42,376 nucleotides of DNA from CAZTAR01 sp043813895 (GTDB lineage Bacteria > Planctomycetota > Phycisphaerae > UBA1845 > UTPLA1). The notes beneath the pieces were generated by a model. The model was not told the origin of the DNA, searched no databases, and saw only the letters and a program-made list of their open reading frames with translations. Location of the stretch: assembly GCA_043813895.1 (NCBI GenBank), contig JBDRKQ010000260.1, positions 1 through 42,376 on the forward strand, given 5' to 3'. The number at the start of each line of letters is the position of its first letter. Within the stretch, counting starts at the first letter, position 1. The position numbers and the translations under genes were made by a program. Positions 6,875 through 14,886 of this stretch are shown piece by piece.

Positions 6875-8053
6875 TCAGTTCTCTGAGGCATCCTGCTGCG
6901 AGATCCGCGGCGTCAACACCTCGGCGGCCAACTCCGCAAGGCTCGCTGCGCCGGCGTCGTTGAAGTGTACGGAGTCGGCGAAGTCGGCTTCGGCCGGAGG
7001 CAGCAGCGCGGCCTGATCGATCAACAGGAGGTCAAACTTCTCGGCCGTCTCCCGGATCATGCGATTGGCCGTTGCATAGCCGTTGTAGTGTCCCTGCAAA
7101 CTCAAATAGGGATGGTCCATCAGGTCGCCCTTGGCGAGGCGCCGTTGCTTTTCGACGGGCTGCTCGGGGCTGTACGCGATGCGGACCGTGACGAGGGCCA
7201 GGCGGATATTATGGGCTTGGCAAATGCCGGCCAGGGTTGCGAGGTTTCTCTCGAACGCGGCCATTCCGCGGGGGTCGGGTTGATCCTGACGCTCGATAGC
7301 CACACCCTCCCAGTTGCCGTGGCGAACCTGTTTGGCGTAGCGGATTCGACCGACGATCTCGTTGTGCAGCTCGCTGGCGGCGAGGATCTTCGACCAAACG
7401 GACGGGGACGACATCGGCCGCGAAAGGGCGTTGTGCGATTCGCCGAGCTGGTGCGAGACACGGTTCGCAAAGCCCACATCGTTCACGCCGGGGTAGCACA
7501 CGATCCAGTCTGGCGAGATGTCGAGTGTGCGCAGGGCCAGATCGATGATCGTCCTGGGCAGGGCGTATCCGTTGGTTGCCGCGTTGACGATCTGGACATG
7601 CTCCAAGCCGGCGTGCTCGCGCAGGCGGTTTTCGAGTTGGGCGGGCCACGTCTTCGTGTCGTCACTCACCTTGACGTCGAAGGTCGTCGAGCCGCCGATG
7701 CAGGCGATCCTCACGATGCCCGGGGGCTTGGCCAGGGAGAATTCCCTGCCACGGTAGCCCAATGAGTTGATCTTGATGTGGCGTCCCTTGGACAAAACCT
7801 CCGCGCCGGGGCGTGGAAACTGACCGAGCCAGGTGTGGCCGGCGTAGAGGCGTGTATTGGCGGCGGTGTCGCCCGGATCGACAACCGTCCATCGTCCGTG
7901 GCGCAGGCGGTTCATGACGCGGACGCCGACTTCCGTAACGGCCAGGAGTCCGAAGCAAACGACGACGAGATAGAGCAACTTGCGGTGAAGGCTCAATCGC
8001 TTGCGTGGCTCGTGTGACGGCACTGTCTTGTCTCGCGATTCCCGCATGTCCAT
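6875..8053 (-). CDS. SGNH/GDSL-family hydrolase, membrane-anchored
   Basis: A 392-residue protein. Residues about 25-44 form an N-terminal membrane anchor or uncleaved signal. The SGNH fold follows: IACIGGSTTF with nucleophile Ser122, NAATNGYA as the block II region, GVNDVGF with Asn191, and DSVHFND with the Asp360/His363 pair. This set predicts an ester or acyl-group hydrolase outside the cytoplasm, such as a polysaccharide or cell-wall acetyl esterase, but the substrate cannot be read from sequence. The start is ambiguous between two in-frame ATGs six bases apart (8053 and 8047). It converges on the acyltransferase operon and is divergent from the GrpE-like gene. Confidence 0.88.
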   Translation of the reverse strand: MDMRESRDKTVPSHEPRKRLSLHRKLLYLVVVCFGLLAVTEVGVRVMNRLRHGRWTVVDPGDTAANTRLYAGHTWLGQFPRPGAEVLSKGRHIKINSLGYRGREFSLAKPPGIVRIACIGGSTTFDVKVSDDTKTWPAQLENRLREHAGLEHVQIVNAATNGYALPRTIIDLALRTLDISPDWIVCYPGVNDVGFANRVSHQLGESHNALSRPMSSPSVWSKILAASELHNEIVGRIRYAKQVRHGNWEGVAIERQDQPDPRGMAAFERNLATLAGICQAHNIRLALVTVRIAYSPEQPVEKQRRLAKGDLMDHPYLSLQGHYNGYATANRMIRETAEKFDLLLIDQAALLPPAEADFADSVHFNDAGAASLAELAAEVLTPRISQQDASEN

Positions 8054-8203
8054 TTCAGTGTGCGTGTTTTCGATTGGCCTGGTGGTTGTAACAAGGCTTC
8101 ATCGGCACAAAGCCGGGGCTGCCGGGAGCGAACCGGCCGTGTGGAGGGGGGGGGCCTCGTGTAGCGGGCGGGGACCCATCGCGTGGGACGCCGATATCGC
8201 TTG

Positions 8204-8232
8204 TTGCTGGGGGAAAGGGCGGTTCCTATAAT
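8204..8232 (+). promoter_or_regulatory. Sigma70-type promoter for the GrpE-like/Hsp70 operon
   Basis: TTGCTG (8204-8209), a 17-base spacer and TATAAT (8227-8232), a near-consensus vegetative promoter, about 92 bases upstream of the GrpE-like start. I see no CIRCE inverted repeat or heat-shock sigma motif, so heat-shock control like that of classical dnaK operons is not evident. Confidence 0.6.
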
Positions 8233-8323
8233 GATGCCCTGCGGTTCCGCGGATGGTCCATCGTCGCAGGCAGCGGCGGTGGGGGCAAGTCGCGGTGACA
8301 GCCACGTGTATGGAGACACAAGC

Positions 8324-9244
8324 ATGTCAGGGAAGACACGGTCTGCACAATCCAAGAAGACAGTCAAGTCCAAGGCAAACGGAGAAACGCGAGCCACGCC
8401 CGGCCGCGGCACCCGATCGAAGTCGGCAGCCGTGTCCAGGAAGGACGGCTCCACGCGCCAACCCAAGAACACCGGCACGCAGACCAGGACCGCAGGCGCT
8501 GGGAAGACACCTGCGCCAAAGTCGAAGCGGGCCAAGGTTGCGATCGCCGATGCTCGCAAGGTCGCTGCCCACAAGTCCGTTGTCCGCAAGGCCTCTGCCG
8601 ACGAGGCCGCTGCCAACAAGGATGCCGCTACCGGCCGACGGACCGCCAAGCCTGCCGCAACAAATGCTGCAACGTCGCCATCGGTGCGAGGCGCGCGAAC
8701 CGAGTCGAACAACGTTGCTCCGACGGACGTCCTGGCCAAGGCTGAGGCGGACATTGGTGCTGTGATCGAATCGCTCAACACGCAGATGACGATCGCGCTG
8801 GGCACGCTTACGGAGTTGGCGGTGAGCCAGCGCGGCCGGGAGGAGGCAGTCATTCGAACCGCGCCGATCGATCGCGCGACGGCCACGTTCCAGCGGATTG
8901 TGGCGGAAGTGGTCGACGACCAACTCGCCGAGATGCTGCCGCTGCTCGTCGATCTGCGCAACGAGATGGTGGACTGGCGTCATGGCGATGAGGATTCGTC
9001 TGGCGACGACGATTTCGTCCAGCGCGCCACCGAGCTGCTCGATCGTGTTCTCACCACCGCCCGCGTTACTCGGTTTGATGCGAGGCCGGGCGAGCCGTTC
9101 GATCCGGTGATTCACTTGGCCGTCGGGGAGACGCATCGAGACGATTTGGCTGATGGTGCGGTTGCGGAGTCGCTTCGGTCCGGTTTCCGCGGCGCTCGCG
9201 GCAACGTCCTCAGCCCCGCTCGGGTGAAAGTCAACAGGAGGTGA
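8324..9244 (+). CDS. GrpE-like protein with a long histone-like basic N-terminal tail
   Basis: A 306-residue protein of two parts. Residues 1 to about 132 are low complexity, rich in Lys, Ala, Arg, Thr and Ser, resembling histone H1/HC2-type tails. Residues about 135-245 are helical. Residues about 248-303 match the GrpE beta domain: FDARPGEPFDPVIHLAVGE, then SGFRGARGNVLSPARVKV, equivalent to the FDP-HEAV and LRPA-V-V signatures. GrpE is the nucleotide-exchange factor of Hsp70. The Hsp70-like gene follows after only three bases, which strongly supports the assignment. ATG 8324 has GGAG eight bases upstream. The tail may be disordered and bind nucleic acid or polyanions; that is inference. Confidence 0.8.
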   Translation: MSGKTRSAQSKKTVKSKANGETRATPGRGTRSKSAAVSRKDGSTRQPKNTGTQTRTAGAGKTPAPKSKRAKVAIADARKVAAHKSVVRKASADEAAANKDAATGRRTAKPAATNAATSPSVRGARTESNNVAPTDVLAKAEADIGAVIESLNTQMTIALGTLTELAVSQRGREEAVIRTAPIDRATATFQRIVAEVVDDQLAEMLPLLVDLRNEMVDWRHGDEDSSGDDDFVQRATELLDRVLTTARVTRFDARPGEPFDPVIHLAVGETHRDDLADGAVAESLRSGFRGARGNVLSPARVKVNRR

Positions 9245-9247
9245 ATC

Positions 9248-10822
9248 ATGGCCCGAGTCGGGATCGATTTCGGCACGACGAACACCGTCGTGATGGCCCG
9301 CGATCGCGGCGTGTTCTCGGAAGTCCAGCACCGCATCGAGACCGGGGCGGGCACGATCGTCCAGTCCGTTTTCCCGTCGGTCGTTCTGATCGACTTGAAT
9401 ACGGAGCAGCGATGGTACGGCATCGAGGCGGATCGGCGTTTCGGCCAGCGAGGTCCCGGACGCGGGCACGTGTTTGTCTCTTCGCTGAAGAGCCGCTTGC
9501 GCGATTATGTCGAAAGTCGCGCTGAGGATGCTTCGGCGGATCCCACCGCAGACGTCGCGGGTTTGCTGCGGGGTTTTCTCGAATCACTTAGCGAGTCGAT
9601 TCGCCGTTCACTCGCGCTGCCGGATGACGAACCGATTGAGGCGGTGATCACGTGGCCGGCAAACGCGAACGGCGCGCAGCGGCATCTTACGCGGCAGTGT
9701 TTCGCTCGCGCGGGCTACGTCGTGCTCGACACGCTGAACGAGCCGACGGCTTCGGCGATCGAGCTGGCGGATTGCCTGACAGCGGGCAGGTCGGGCGGGA
9801 TGGCGGCGGCGCCGTCGGCCGTGGCGGTTTTCGACCTGGGCGGCGGCACGTTTGATGCCGCCGTCGTGTGGATCGAAGGAGAGGAATGTCGCGTGCTGGC
9901 ATCCGGGGGGATCGAGGATCTGGGCGGCGACAACTTCGACAGCCTCTTGATGGATATGTTCTTTGATGCGATGGGACGTTCGCCGGGCGAGCTTGATCCG
10001 ACGGCGCGTATCGCGATGTTGCGGCGGACCCGTGCAGAGAAGGAGCTGATCTCCGGGGGAATCGTGAAGCGGATGCACTTGAGCCCCCGCGATTTCGGAC
10101 TCAAGGGACGAGCCGTGTCGGTCGAGGTTGATGCGTTCCTGGACCGCGTGCTGCCGTTGCTCGAGCCCGCTGTCGAAGTGCTGCGTGATGTGATCGAACA
10201 GGCCGCCACAAAGGAGAGTCGCCTGCGCGCCTCGGGTCCACTCACGGTGTATCTCGTCGGCGGTTCCTCGAGGCTGCCGGTTGTCGCGAAAGTCGTTTCG
10301 GAGGCGTTTTCCGAGGATCGCGTCGTCCTTGGCGACAAGCCGTTTCGCTCTGTGGCGATGGGGGCGGCGTTGTGTGCGACGGAGCCCGTGCGATACCGCG
10401 ACGTGTTCGCTCGGCACTTCGGTCTGATCCGCCTGCGGGATCATGGTCTGGCGGAAACATTCGACCCGATCTTCCCGGCAGGCACGCCGATTCCCCGCAA
10501 GGGCGAGCCGCCTCTGCAGCGGACGGTGCGGTATCATCCACGGCACAACGTCGGGCATCTTCGGTATCTCGAGTGTACGAGCATCCACCCCGGCGGTCTG
10601 CCGGCGGGCAATGTTCGCATGTGGTCGGACATCATGTTTCCTTACGATCCCGCCATGTCGTTGTCGACGCCGTCGACCAAGGAGGACGTCGTCGGGACCG
10701 GCGCGTTTGCCGACGAGGCCGTGTGCGAGGTGTATCGTTGCGATAGCGACGGCGTGATCACCGTCGAGCTGCAACGGCCCGCCAGGATGGACGCGCGGAC
10801 GTTCGAAGTCTATCGCGACTGA
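9248..10822 (+). CDS. Hsp70-family (DnaK-like) ATPase without the helical lid
   Basis: A 524-residue Hsp70-family protein. The ATPase domain has phosphate-1 loop GIDFGTTNTVV (5-15), VITWPANANGAQR, LNEPTASAIEL, phosphate-2 VFDLGGGTFDAAV (Asp196), and the adenosine motif VYLVGGSSRLPVV. About 140 residues follow, corresponding to a reduced beta-sandwich region. Canonical DnaK has about 610-640 residues and ends in a helical lid; here that lid is missing. ATG 9248 has a strong AGGAGGT site and starts three bases after the GrpE-like stop. No DnaJ gene is adjacent, though a membrane J-protein lies at 24.3 kb. It is a paralogue type, not the housekeeping DnaK. Confidence 0.92.
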   Translation: MARVGIDFGTTNTVVMARDRGVFSEVQHRIETGAGTIVQSVFPSVVLIDLNTEQRWYGIEADRRFGQRGPGRGHVFVSSLKSRLRDYVESRAEDASADPTADVAGLLRGFLESLSESIRRSLALPDDEPIEAVITWPANANGAQRHLTRQCFARAGYVVLDTLNEPTASAIELADCLTAGRSGGMAAAPSAVAVFDLGGGTFDAAVVWIEGEECRVLASGGIEDLGGDNFDSLLMDMFFDAMGRSPGELDPTARIAMLRRTRAEKELISGGIVKRMHLSPRDFGLKGRAVSVEVDAFLDRVLPLLEPAVEVLRDVIEQAATKESRLRASGPLTVYLVGGSSRLPVVAKVVSEAFSEDRVVLGDKPFRSVAMGAALCATEPVRYRDVFARHFGLIRLRDHGLAETFDPIFPAGTPIPRKGEPPLQRTVRYHPRHNVGHLRYLECTSIHPGGLPAGNVRMWSDIMFPYDPAMSLSTPSTKEDVVGTGAFADEAVCEVYRCDSDGVITVELQRPARMDARTFEVYRD

Positions 10823-11188
10823 GGTTTTTCAATCGGAACCGCCCACCAACACCAAGGCATAGCAGCTTCTGAGATTGACCGAACGCGGCATGAGTTCCAC
10901 AGGCGGCTTGTCCGTCAGCGCCGGGCAGGCTGTCCACACGCGGGAAGCCGCGTTGCCCCGGGAGGCAGGGCCGGCTGAGATTGGTGCGTCCGGGAAGCAC
11001 ACTGCTGCTCTCGATTCCCGTAGAACGACGTTCATTCCATCGGCGCGACGGGATCGGCCTGTCCATTCGTTGTTCCATTGAATTCGCTGACGTGAGAACG
11101 ACAAAGGGCGCCGATACCTCACCGATTCGTTTCGATGAGGCACCGGCGCCCGCGTTAGACGAACTCACAGGACCAAACGGTCAGTGGG
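10823..11188. other. Intergenic region between convergent genes
   Basis: About 366 bases between the Hsp70-like and GEVED/dockerin genes. Apart from the inverted repeat at 11106-11151 I see no feature. A minus-strand frame (10829-11143) is open for 104 codons but has no recognisable motif, and I do not call it. Confidence 0.6.
11106..11151 (-). terminator. Imperfect long-stem hairpin after the GEVED/dockerin gene
   Basis: Two 16-base arms (11106-11121 and 11136-11151) pair with two mismatches around a 14-base loop. The hairpin starts 38 bases past the stop of the minus-strand gene and is 284 bases from the Hsp70-like stop, so it more likely ends the minus-strand transcript. It has no clear T-tract. 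Confidence 0.5.
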
Positions 11189-14176
11189 CTATGGTATCAC
11201 GGCATCCACCCAAAGCTGGATGTCGAGACCGTTGACCGTACCGTTGCCGTCCATGTCGGCGCAGGTGCAGACACAGCCCGGCATGGAGCCGTATAGCAAG
11301 CAATCGACGAAGCACGGTACATCAGCTATGTCGAGCACGCCGTCGAAGTTCACGTCGCCCATCGGATCACACGGCGGGGCCAGCAGCGCGAAGGCCATGT
11401 CGACCGGTCGCACCGGCGGCGGGCACAACCAGGGCTGCTTGTACCACTCGCCGTAGTCCCAGCAATCGGGCGGGTACGGCGTCATGTCGACGATCCGTCC
11501 CGTGCAGGCCTCTTCCAGGTTGTGCACGTAACTCGTATGCCAGCCCCAGAAGTGCCGATCGGCCGCATTCGGAGAAGGCACGTGTCCCGTGAGGATACGG
11601 TCGTCGTAGCCGCACCCGATATCCGGATCCCACGTCACGCCAACCACCGCCTGGATGTCCAGCCAGTACCCAAATCCGCTCGTCTCGAAGAACCCTTCCG
11701 GCTGACCCGGATCAGGCGGATTCGCATCGGGCCGCGGGTCGATCTGCGAGCAGAGCAGGCAGCACCGGCTCAGGTCCACGCTGTAGTCGTACACATCGTG
11801 GCCCAGGCAGTCCTGATACCCTTTGTTGAAGATCGTGACCGCATCGACCGGCGCGAAGTAGATCGCCAACACCGTCGGATGCGGGTCGCCGGCGAGCAGA
11901 TCCGGCGGGCACCCGGGATTCACGACCGGGTCCGCGTGGTGGAAGCTGATGAACCACCCGTCGAGGATGTACGGATAGATCGGATCGTACTCTGGAGAGT
12001 ACATCTGATCGAGGTAGCTACCGGCCCAGTAAACCCGCTCGATGGGCCGACCGTCCGAGATGAAGTCGTCGGCGACGACCTTGTTCACTTCCTCGCCCAG
12101 GAAGTCAATCGACGTCACGCGGAACGCGAAATCCAGGTCTAATTGCTGCCAAGGGCCCGGCATGCCGTTGATCTCTGTCATTTGCATCGACGGGCATTCC
12201 CTGACGGGCACGCTCGTCATCCACAACCACTTGCATGGCTGGTTCGGATCGACCGAAAGCGCGCACAGGTCAAACCAGTACAACTCGCCCGCCGTTTGGT
12301 AATACCAGTCGGATTGGGGCAGCTGGAAGTCGTATCGGAAGACCGGGCGGCTCAGGCTGTCATAGTAGGGCGTGGGCGAAACGGTAATCTGACCGATGGG
12401 GATGTCCGCCGCATAATCCGGCGGAGACTGCGGCAGGCAGTTGATGTCCCTGTGGATGCTGACGTGGAAGCCCCCTAGCCCGGAGCCCCAGTCCTCGATC
12501 ACACCCCACCAGTGGAAGTCGGTCACAATGCCGCCCTCGCACCGCCAATCGTTGGCGCCGATCAGCCGGATGTAGTCGGGGGCGAGCGTGTAGTCGTGCG
12601 CGTGGAAGGCGATGCTACCATCCGTCGGCAACTGCTCCCACTTGATCCCGAACTCCTGCCACCAGTAGTCGGACGCCGCGTCGAAGCCTTGATTCTCACC
12701 GTGTGGGGGCTGCTCCCACTTGGGCTCCGGCTCATGGGTTCCTTCCTCGACGAAAAGCAGATAATCCTCGGTCTCGCCGTCCTCGAATATGCCGGAGCCG
12801 TCCCAGTCAGCTGCGCCAATCGGTTGCTCGGTGATCGAGAACCGCGCCCAGACGTACCCGGCATTCGGACCGATCAGGAAGCCAGGCGGCAATGAGGCCG
12901 ATAGCGGGCCCACATAGCCCGCAGGCACGGGCCAGTCGACCAGGACCCACTCGGGCGCAGCCGTGCCGGCGCAATCCGAAGACCCGCCCCACATACCGTC
13001 GCGGTTCCAGTCCATGAGCACGTTGACCCAGCCGTCCACCGGCATCAGGCTCTCGACCCAGATGTCGATCTCCGTGCCCCATGCGGCGTTTTGGCAGACG
13101 ATGCCGAGCGACGTACCGGCGCTGCTGGGACAGGGCACCTCGACACCTCCGACGATCGTAAACGGCTCTGGGAACATCAGCCCCGCGTCGCCGTCCGCGA
13201 AACACTCGTCGTTGTCATAAGGTACGAAGCCCGGGCACAGGCCGCCGTTGCCGTCCGGCTCGGCATCCCACGGGACGGCAGCAATAGACTGGCCAAAGTG
13301 CGCCCGGCCCAAGCCGTGCTCGATGTAGGAAGTCACTGGCCCCACGTTGATGCACGTGGGGAAAGTCCCAATCGTCCCGTCGGAATAGGCGAGCACGTGC
13401 TCAGGCGCATCGCCGTAGTCCTTGTCCTCATGCTGGTCCTCGCCCACGATCACGAACGCCAAATCAATGGACTGGCCCTGCATTTCGTGCATCGGGGGGT
13501 AGCGCAGCTCAAACCAAGGCCCGAGGTATGGCTCCATCCCCTGGCCCCAAACGGCATCGTCATTCCAATGATCCAGAGAGGTCTTCCAGCCGAACCGCTC
13601 GCCGCCGCCGGCGGCCTGTGGCACGGCCTGGACGTCCAGCCAGTACACGATTGGCTGGCTTGTCGTGCCTAGCTGTTCAAACGCGTCCGCCGCGTCAATG
13701 GAGAAGTTGTACTGCCAGCAAACCGTGTCCGCGGGGAATATGTACACATCCGGCGGGTCCATCCAGCCTTCGAGAATGCCGGCTTCCTCTACTCTGGCCT
13801 GGAATTCTCCCGGTTGGAATGTCTTCCACCAGAGGACATTCCCCGGCCTGCTGTATTCCTCAACAGTGGCCGGAATGTCCGCATGGATGCTCAGAGTGAA
13901 CACGACGTTGTGCGGATCGTTACCCGGCAACTCGTCGTACAGCCATGAACCCCAGATGTGGATACCGGTGATCTTTCCGGTTTCCGTACAGAGGAAGTCA
14001 TCCGCGAGAATGAATGGGGACGAAGCATTGACGTCGATCCCCATTTGGCTCAAGTCGGGATACTGGACCCACTTGGCCGGCTGAGAGCCATCCCAATCCG
14101 CCGACGCCAACCCAGTTATGAAGAAGATACTGAGTGCCGCCGCAAACCACCCCCATCTTTGTCTCACGCTTGTCAT
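11189..14176 (-). CDS. Large secreted protein with repeated modules, GEVED domain and dockerin-like C-terminus
   Basis: A 995-residue exported protein. ATG 14176 lies after AGGAGG; residues 1-26 are a signal peptide ending ASA. Three related modules are visible: one opening KWVQYPDLSQMGIDV with ILADDFLCTETG and GIHIWGSWL; a second after PKWEQPPHGEN with FHWWGVIEDWG; a third with VVADDFISDG and VYWAGSYL. Between the first two lies a GEVED-type region: WVNVLMDWNRDGMW, then DWDGSGIFEDGETEDYL. The C-terminus has two Ca-binding dockerin-like loops, GDVNFDGVLDIADV and ADMDGNGTVNGLDI. Such proteins are common in planctomycetes and are presumed extracellular; no enzyme motif is seen. Dockerin tails here need not mean a cellulosome. 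Confidence 0.88.
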   Translation of the reverse strand: MTSVRQRWGWFAAALSIFFITGLASADWDGSQPAKWVQYPDLSQMGIDVNASSPFILADDFLCTETGKITGIHIWGSWLYDELPGNDPHNVVFTLSIHADIPATVEEYSRPGNVLWWKTFQPGEFQARVEEAGILEGWMDPPDVYIFPADTVCWQYNFSIDAADAFEQLGTTSQPIVYWLDVQAVPQAAGGGERFGWKTSLDHWNDDAVWGQGMEPYLGPWFELRYPPMHEMQGQSIDLAFVIVGEDQHEDKDYGDAPEHVLAYSDGTIGTFPTCINVGPVTSYIEHGLGRAHFGQSIAAVPWDAEPDGNGGLCPGFVPYDNDECFADGDAGLMFPEPFTIVGGVEVPCPSSAGTSLGIVCQNAAWGTEIDIWVESLMPVDGWVNVLMDWNRDGMWGGSSDCAGTAAPEWVLVDWPVPAGYVGPLSASLPPGFLIGPNAGYVWARFSITEQPIGAADWDGSGIFEDGETEDYLLFVEEGTHEPEPKWEQPPHGENQGFDAASDYWWQEFGIKWEQLPTDGSIAFHAHDYTLAPDYIRLIGANDWRCEGGIVTDFHWWGVIEDWGSGLGGFHVSIHRDINCLPQSPPDYAADIPIGQITVSPTPYYDSLSRPVFRYDFQLPQSDWYYQTAGELYWFDLCALSVDPNQPCKWLWMTSVPVRECPSMQMTEINGMPGPWQQLDLDFAFRVTSIDFLGEEVNKVVADDFISDGRPIERVYWAGSYLDQMYSPEYDPIYPYILDGWFISFHHADPVVNPGCPPDLLAGDPHPTVLAIYFAPVDAVTIFNKGYQDCLGHDVYDYSVDLSRCCLLCSQIDPRPDANPPDPGQPEGFFETSGFGYWLDIQAVVGVTWDPDIGCGYDDRILTGHVPSPNAADRHFWGWHTSYVHNLEEACTGRIVDMTPYPPDCWDYGEWYKQPWLCPPPVRPVDMAFALLAPPCDPMGDVNFDGVLDIADVPCFVDCLLYGSMPGCVCTCADMDGNGTVNGLDIQLWVDAVIP

Positions 14177-14886
14177 ACCTCTACCTCCTGCGGCATTGGC
14201 CGCTGCTAAGGTTGTGCGACAGCCGCTCACCGAAATATGCCCGCCGGACGGCTGGACCAGAGCGGCCGTCTGTTCTCCTATGGCTCTCCACTACACTGCT
14301 TCTGGCTACGTACGCTCAACAGGACCGCCATCCATCGTAAGATGACGCTCGTCGGCCTACCGACGGCGACTCACCGCCAGCCTCCCTCTATCTCGGTCAC
14401 ACGCTGAAATCGCCTCCTCGGTCCCTGTTCCGGGGCGAGTTGGTCCACAGCGATGCTCTCGGCGGCGCAATCAGAGGATGTCGGTGGTATGCGAAATGGG
14501 TGTCCCGGAGGTCGTCTTCCCCACCGCCCTCCAACCGAAGTCGCCGGTGAGACAATCGCCCCCGGACAGAACCTGCGTCTCCGCCCTCGCTTCGACAAAT
14601 GAGAACTGCACGTCTTGATGCCACGATACCAACACGAATCGCCAAGATCAACTCCAGCCGACTGCTCCGCATAGGAAGACGATCGAGAATCGGCGGCGGC
14701 CACCAGAGTTTTCTTAGATTTCCGGGATTCTTCCTGGGATTGATGATATGCAGGCAATCTGAATCCGCTGGACGGCACGCGAGCACCGTTCTGGCATGTC
14801 GGGTGCGTCCCTTGACGCACCATTCAGAAAGAAGGTGCGTCAAGGGACGCACCCGACATTGTCTGAAAGTGATCCAGGCTGTCGCA
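14177..14886. other. 710-base intergenic region with one strong inverted repeat
   Basis: Lies between two minus-strand genes and must hold the promoter of the GEVED/dockerin gene, but I could not pick one out confidently. The only clear structure is the perfect inverted repeat at 14797-14858. Open frames on both strands lack motifs and ribosome sites. Confidence 0.6.
14797..14858. repeat. Perfect 25-bp inverted repeat
   Basis: Arms 14797-14821 and 14834-14858 are exact reverse complements around a 12-base A-rich loop. Each arm reads TGTCGGGTGCGTC, then a CCTTGACGCACC half. It lies 28 bases downstream of the VIT/VWA stop, so it may terminate or protect that transcript. It may also belong to the dispersed hairpin repeats, as it reuses the GTGCGTC word in an internal mirror. 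Confidence 0.8.

Noticed and set aside
10829..11143. Open minus-strand frame of 104 codons between the Hsp70-like and GEVED/dockerin genes
   Set aside because: No motif, no convincing ribosome site, and composition like random GC-rich sequence; the other minus-strand frame here is equally open.
11189..14176. Cellulosome component because of the dockerin-like tail
   Set aside because: No cohesin, cellulase or scaffoldin is seen; dockerin-like Ca loops are common tails in planctomycete secreted proteins.
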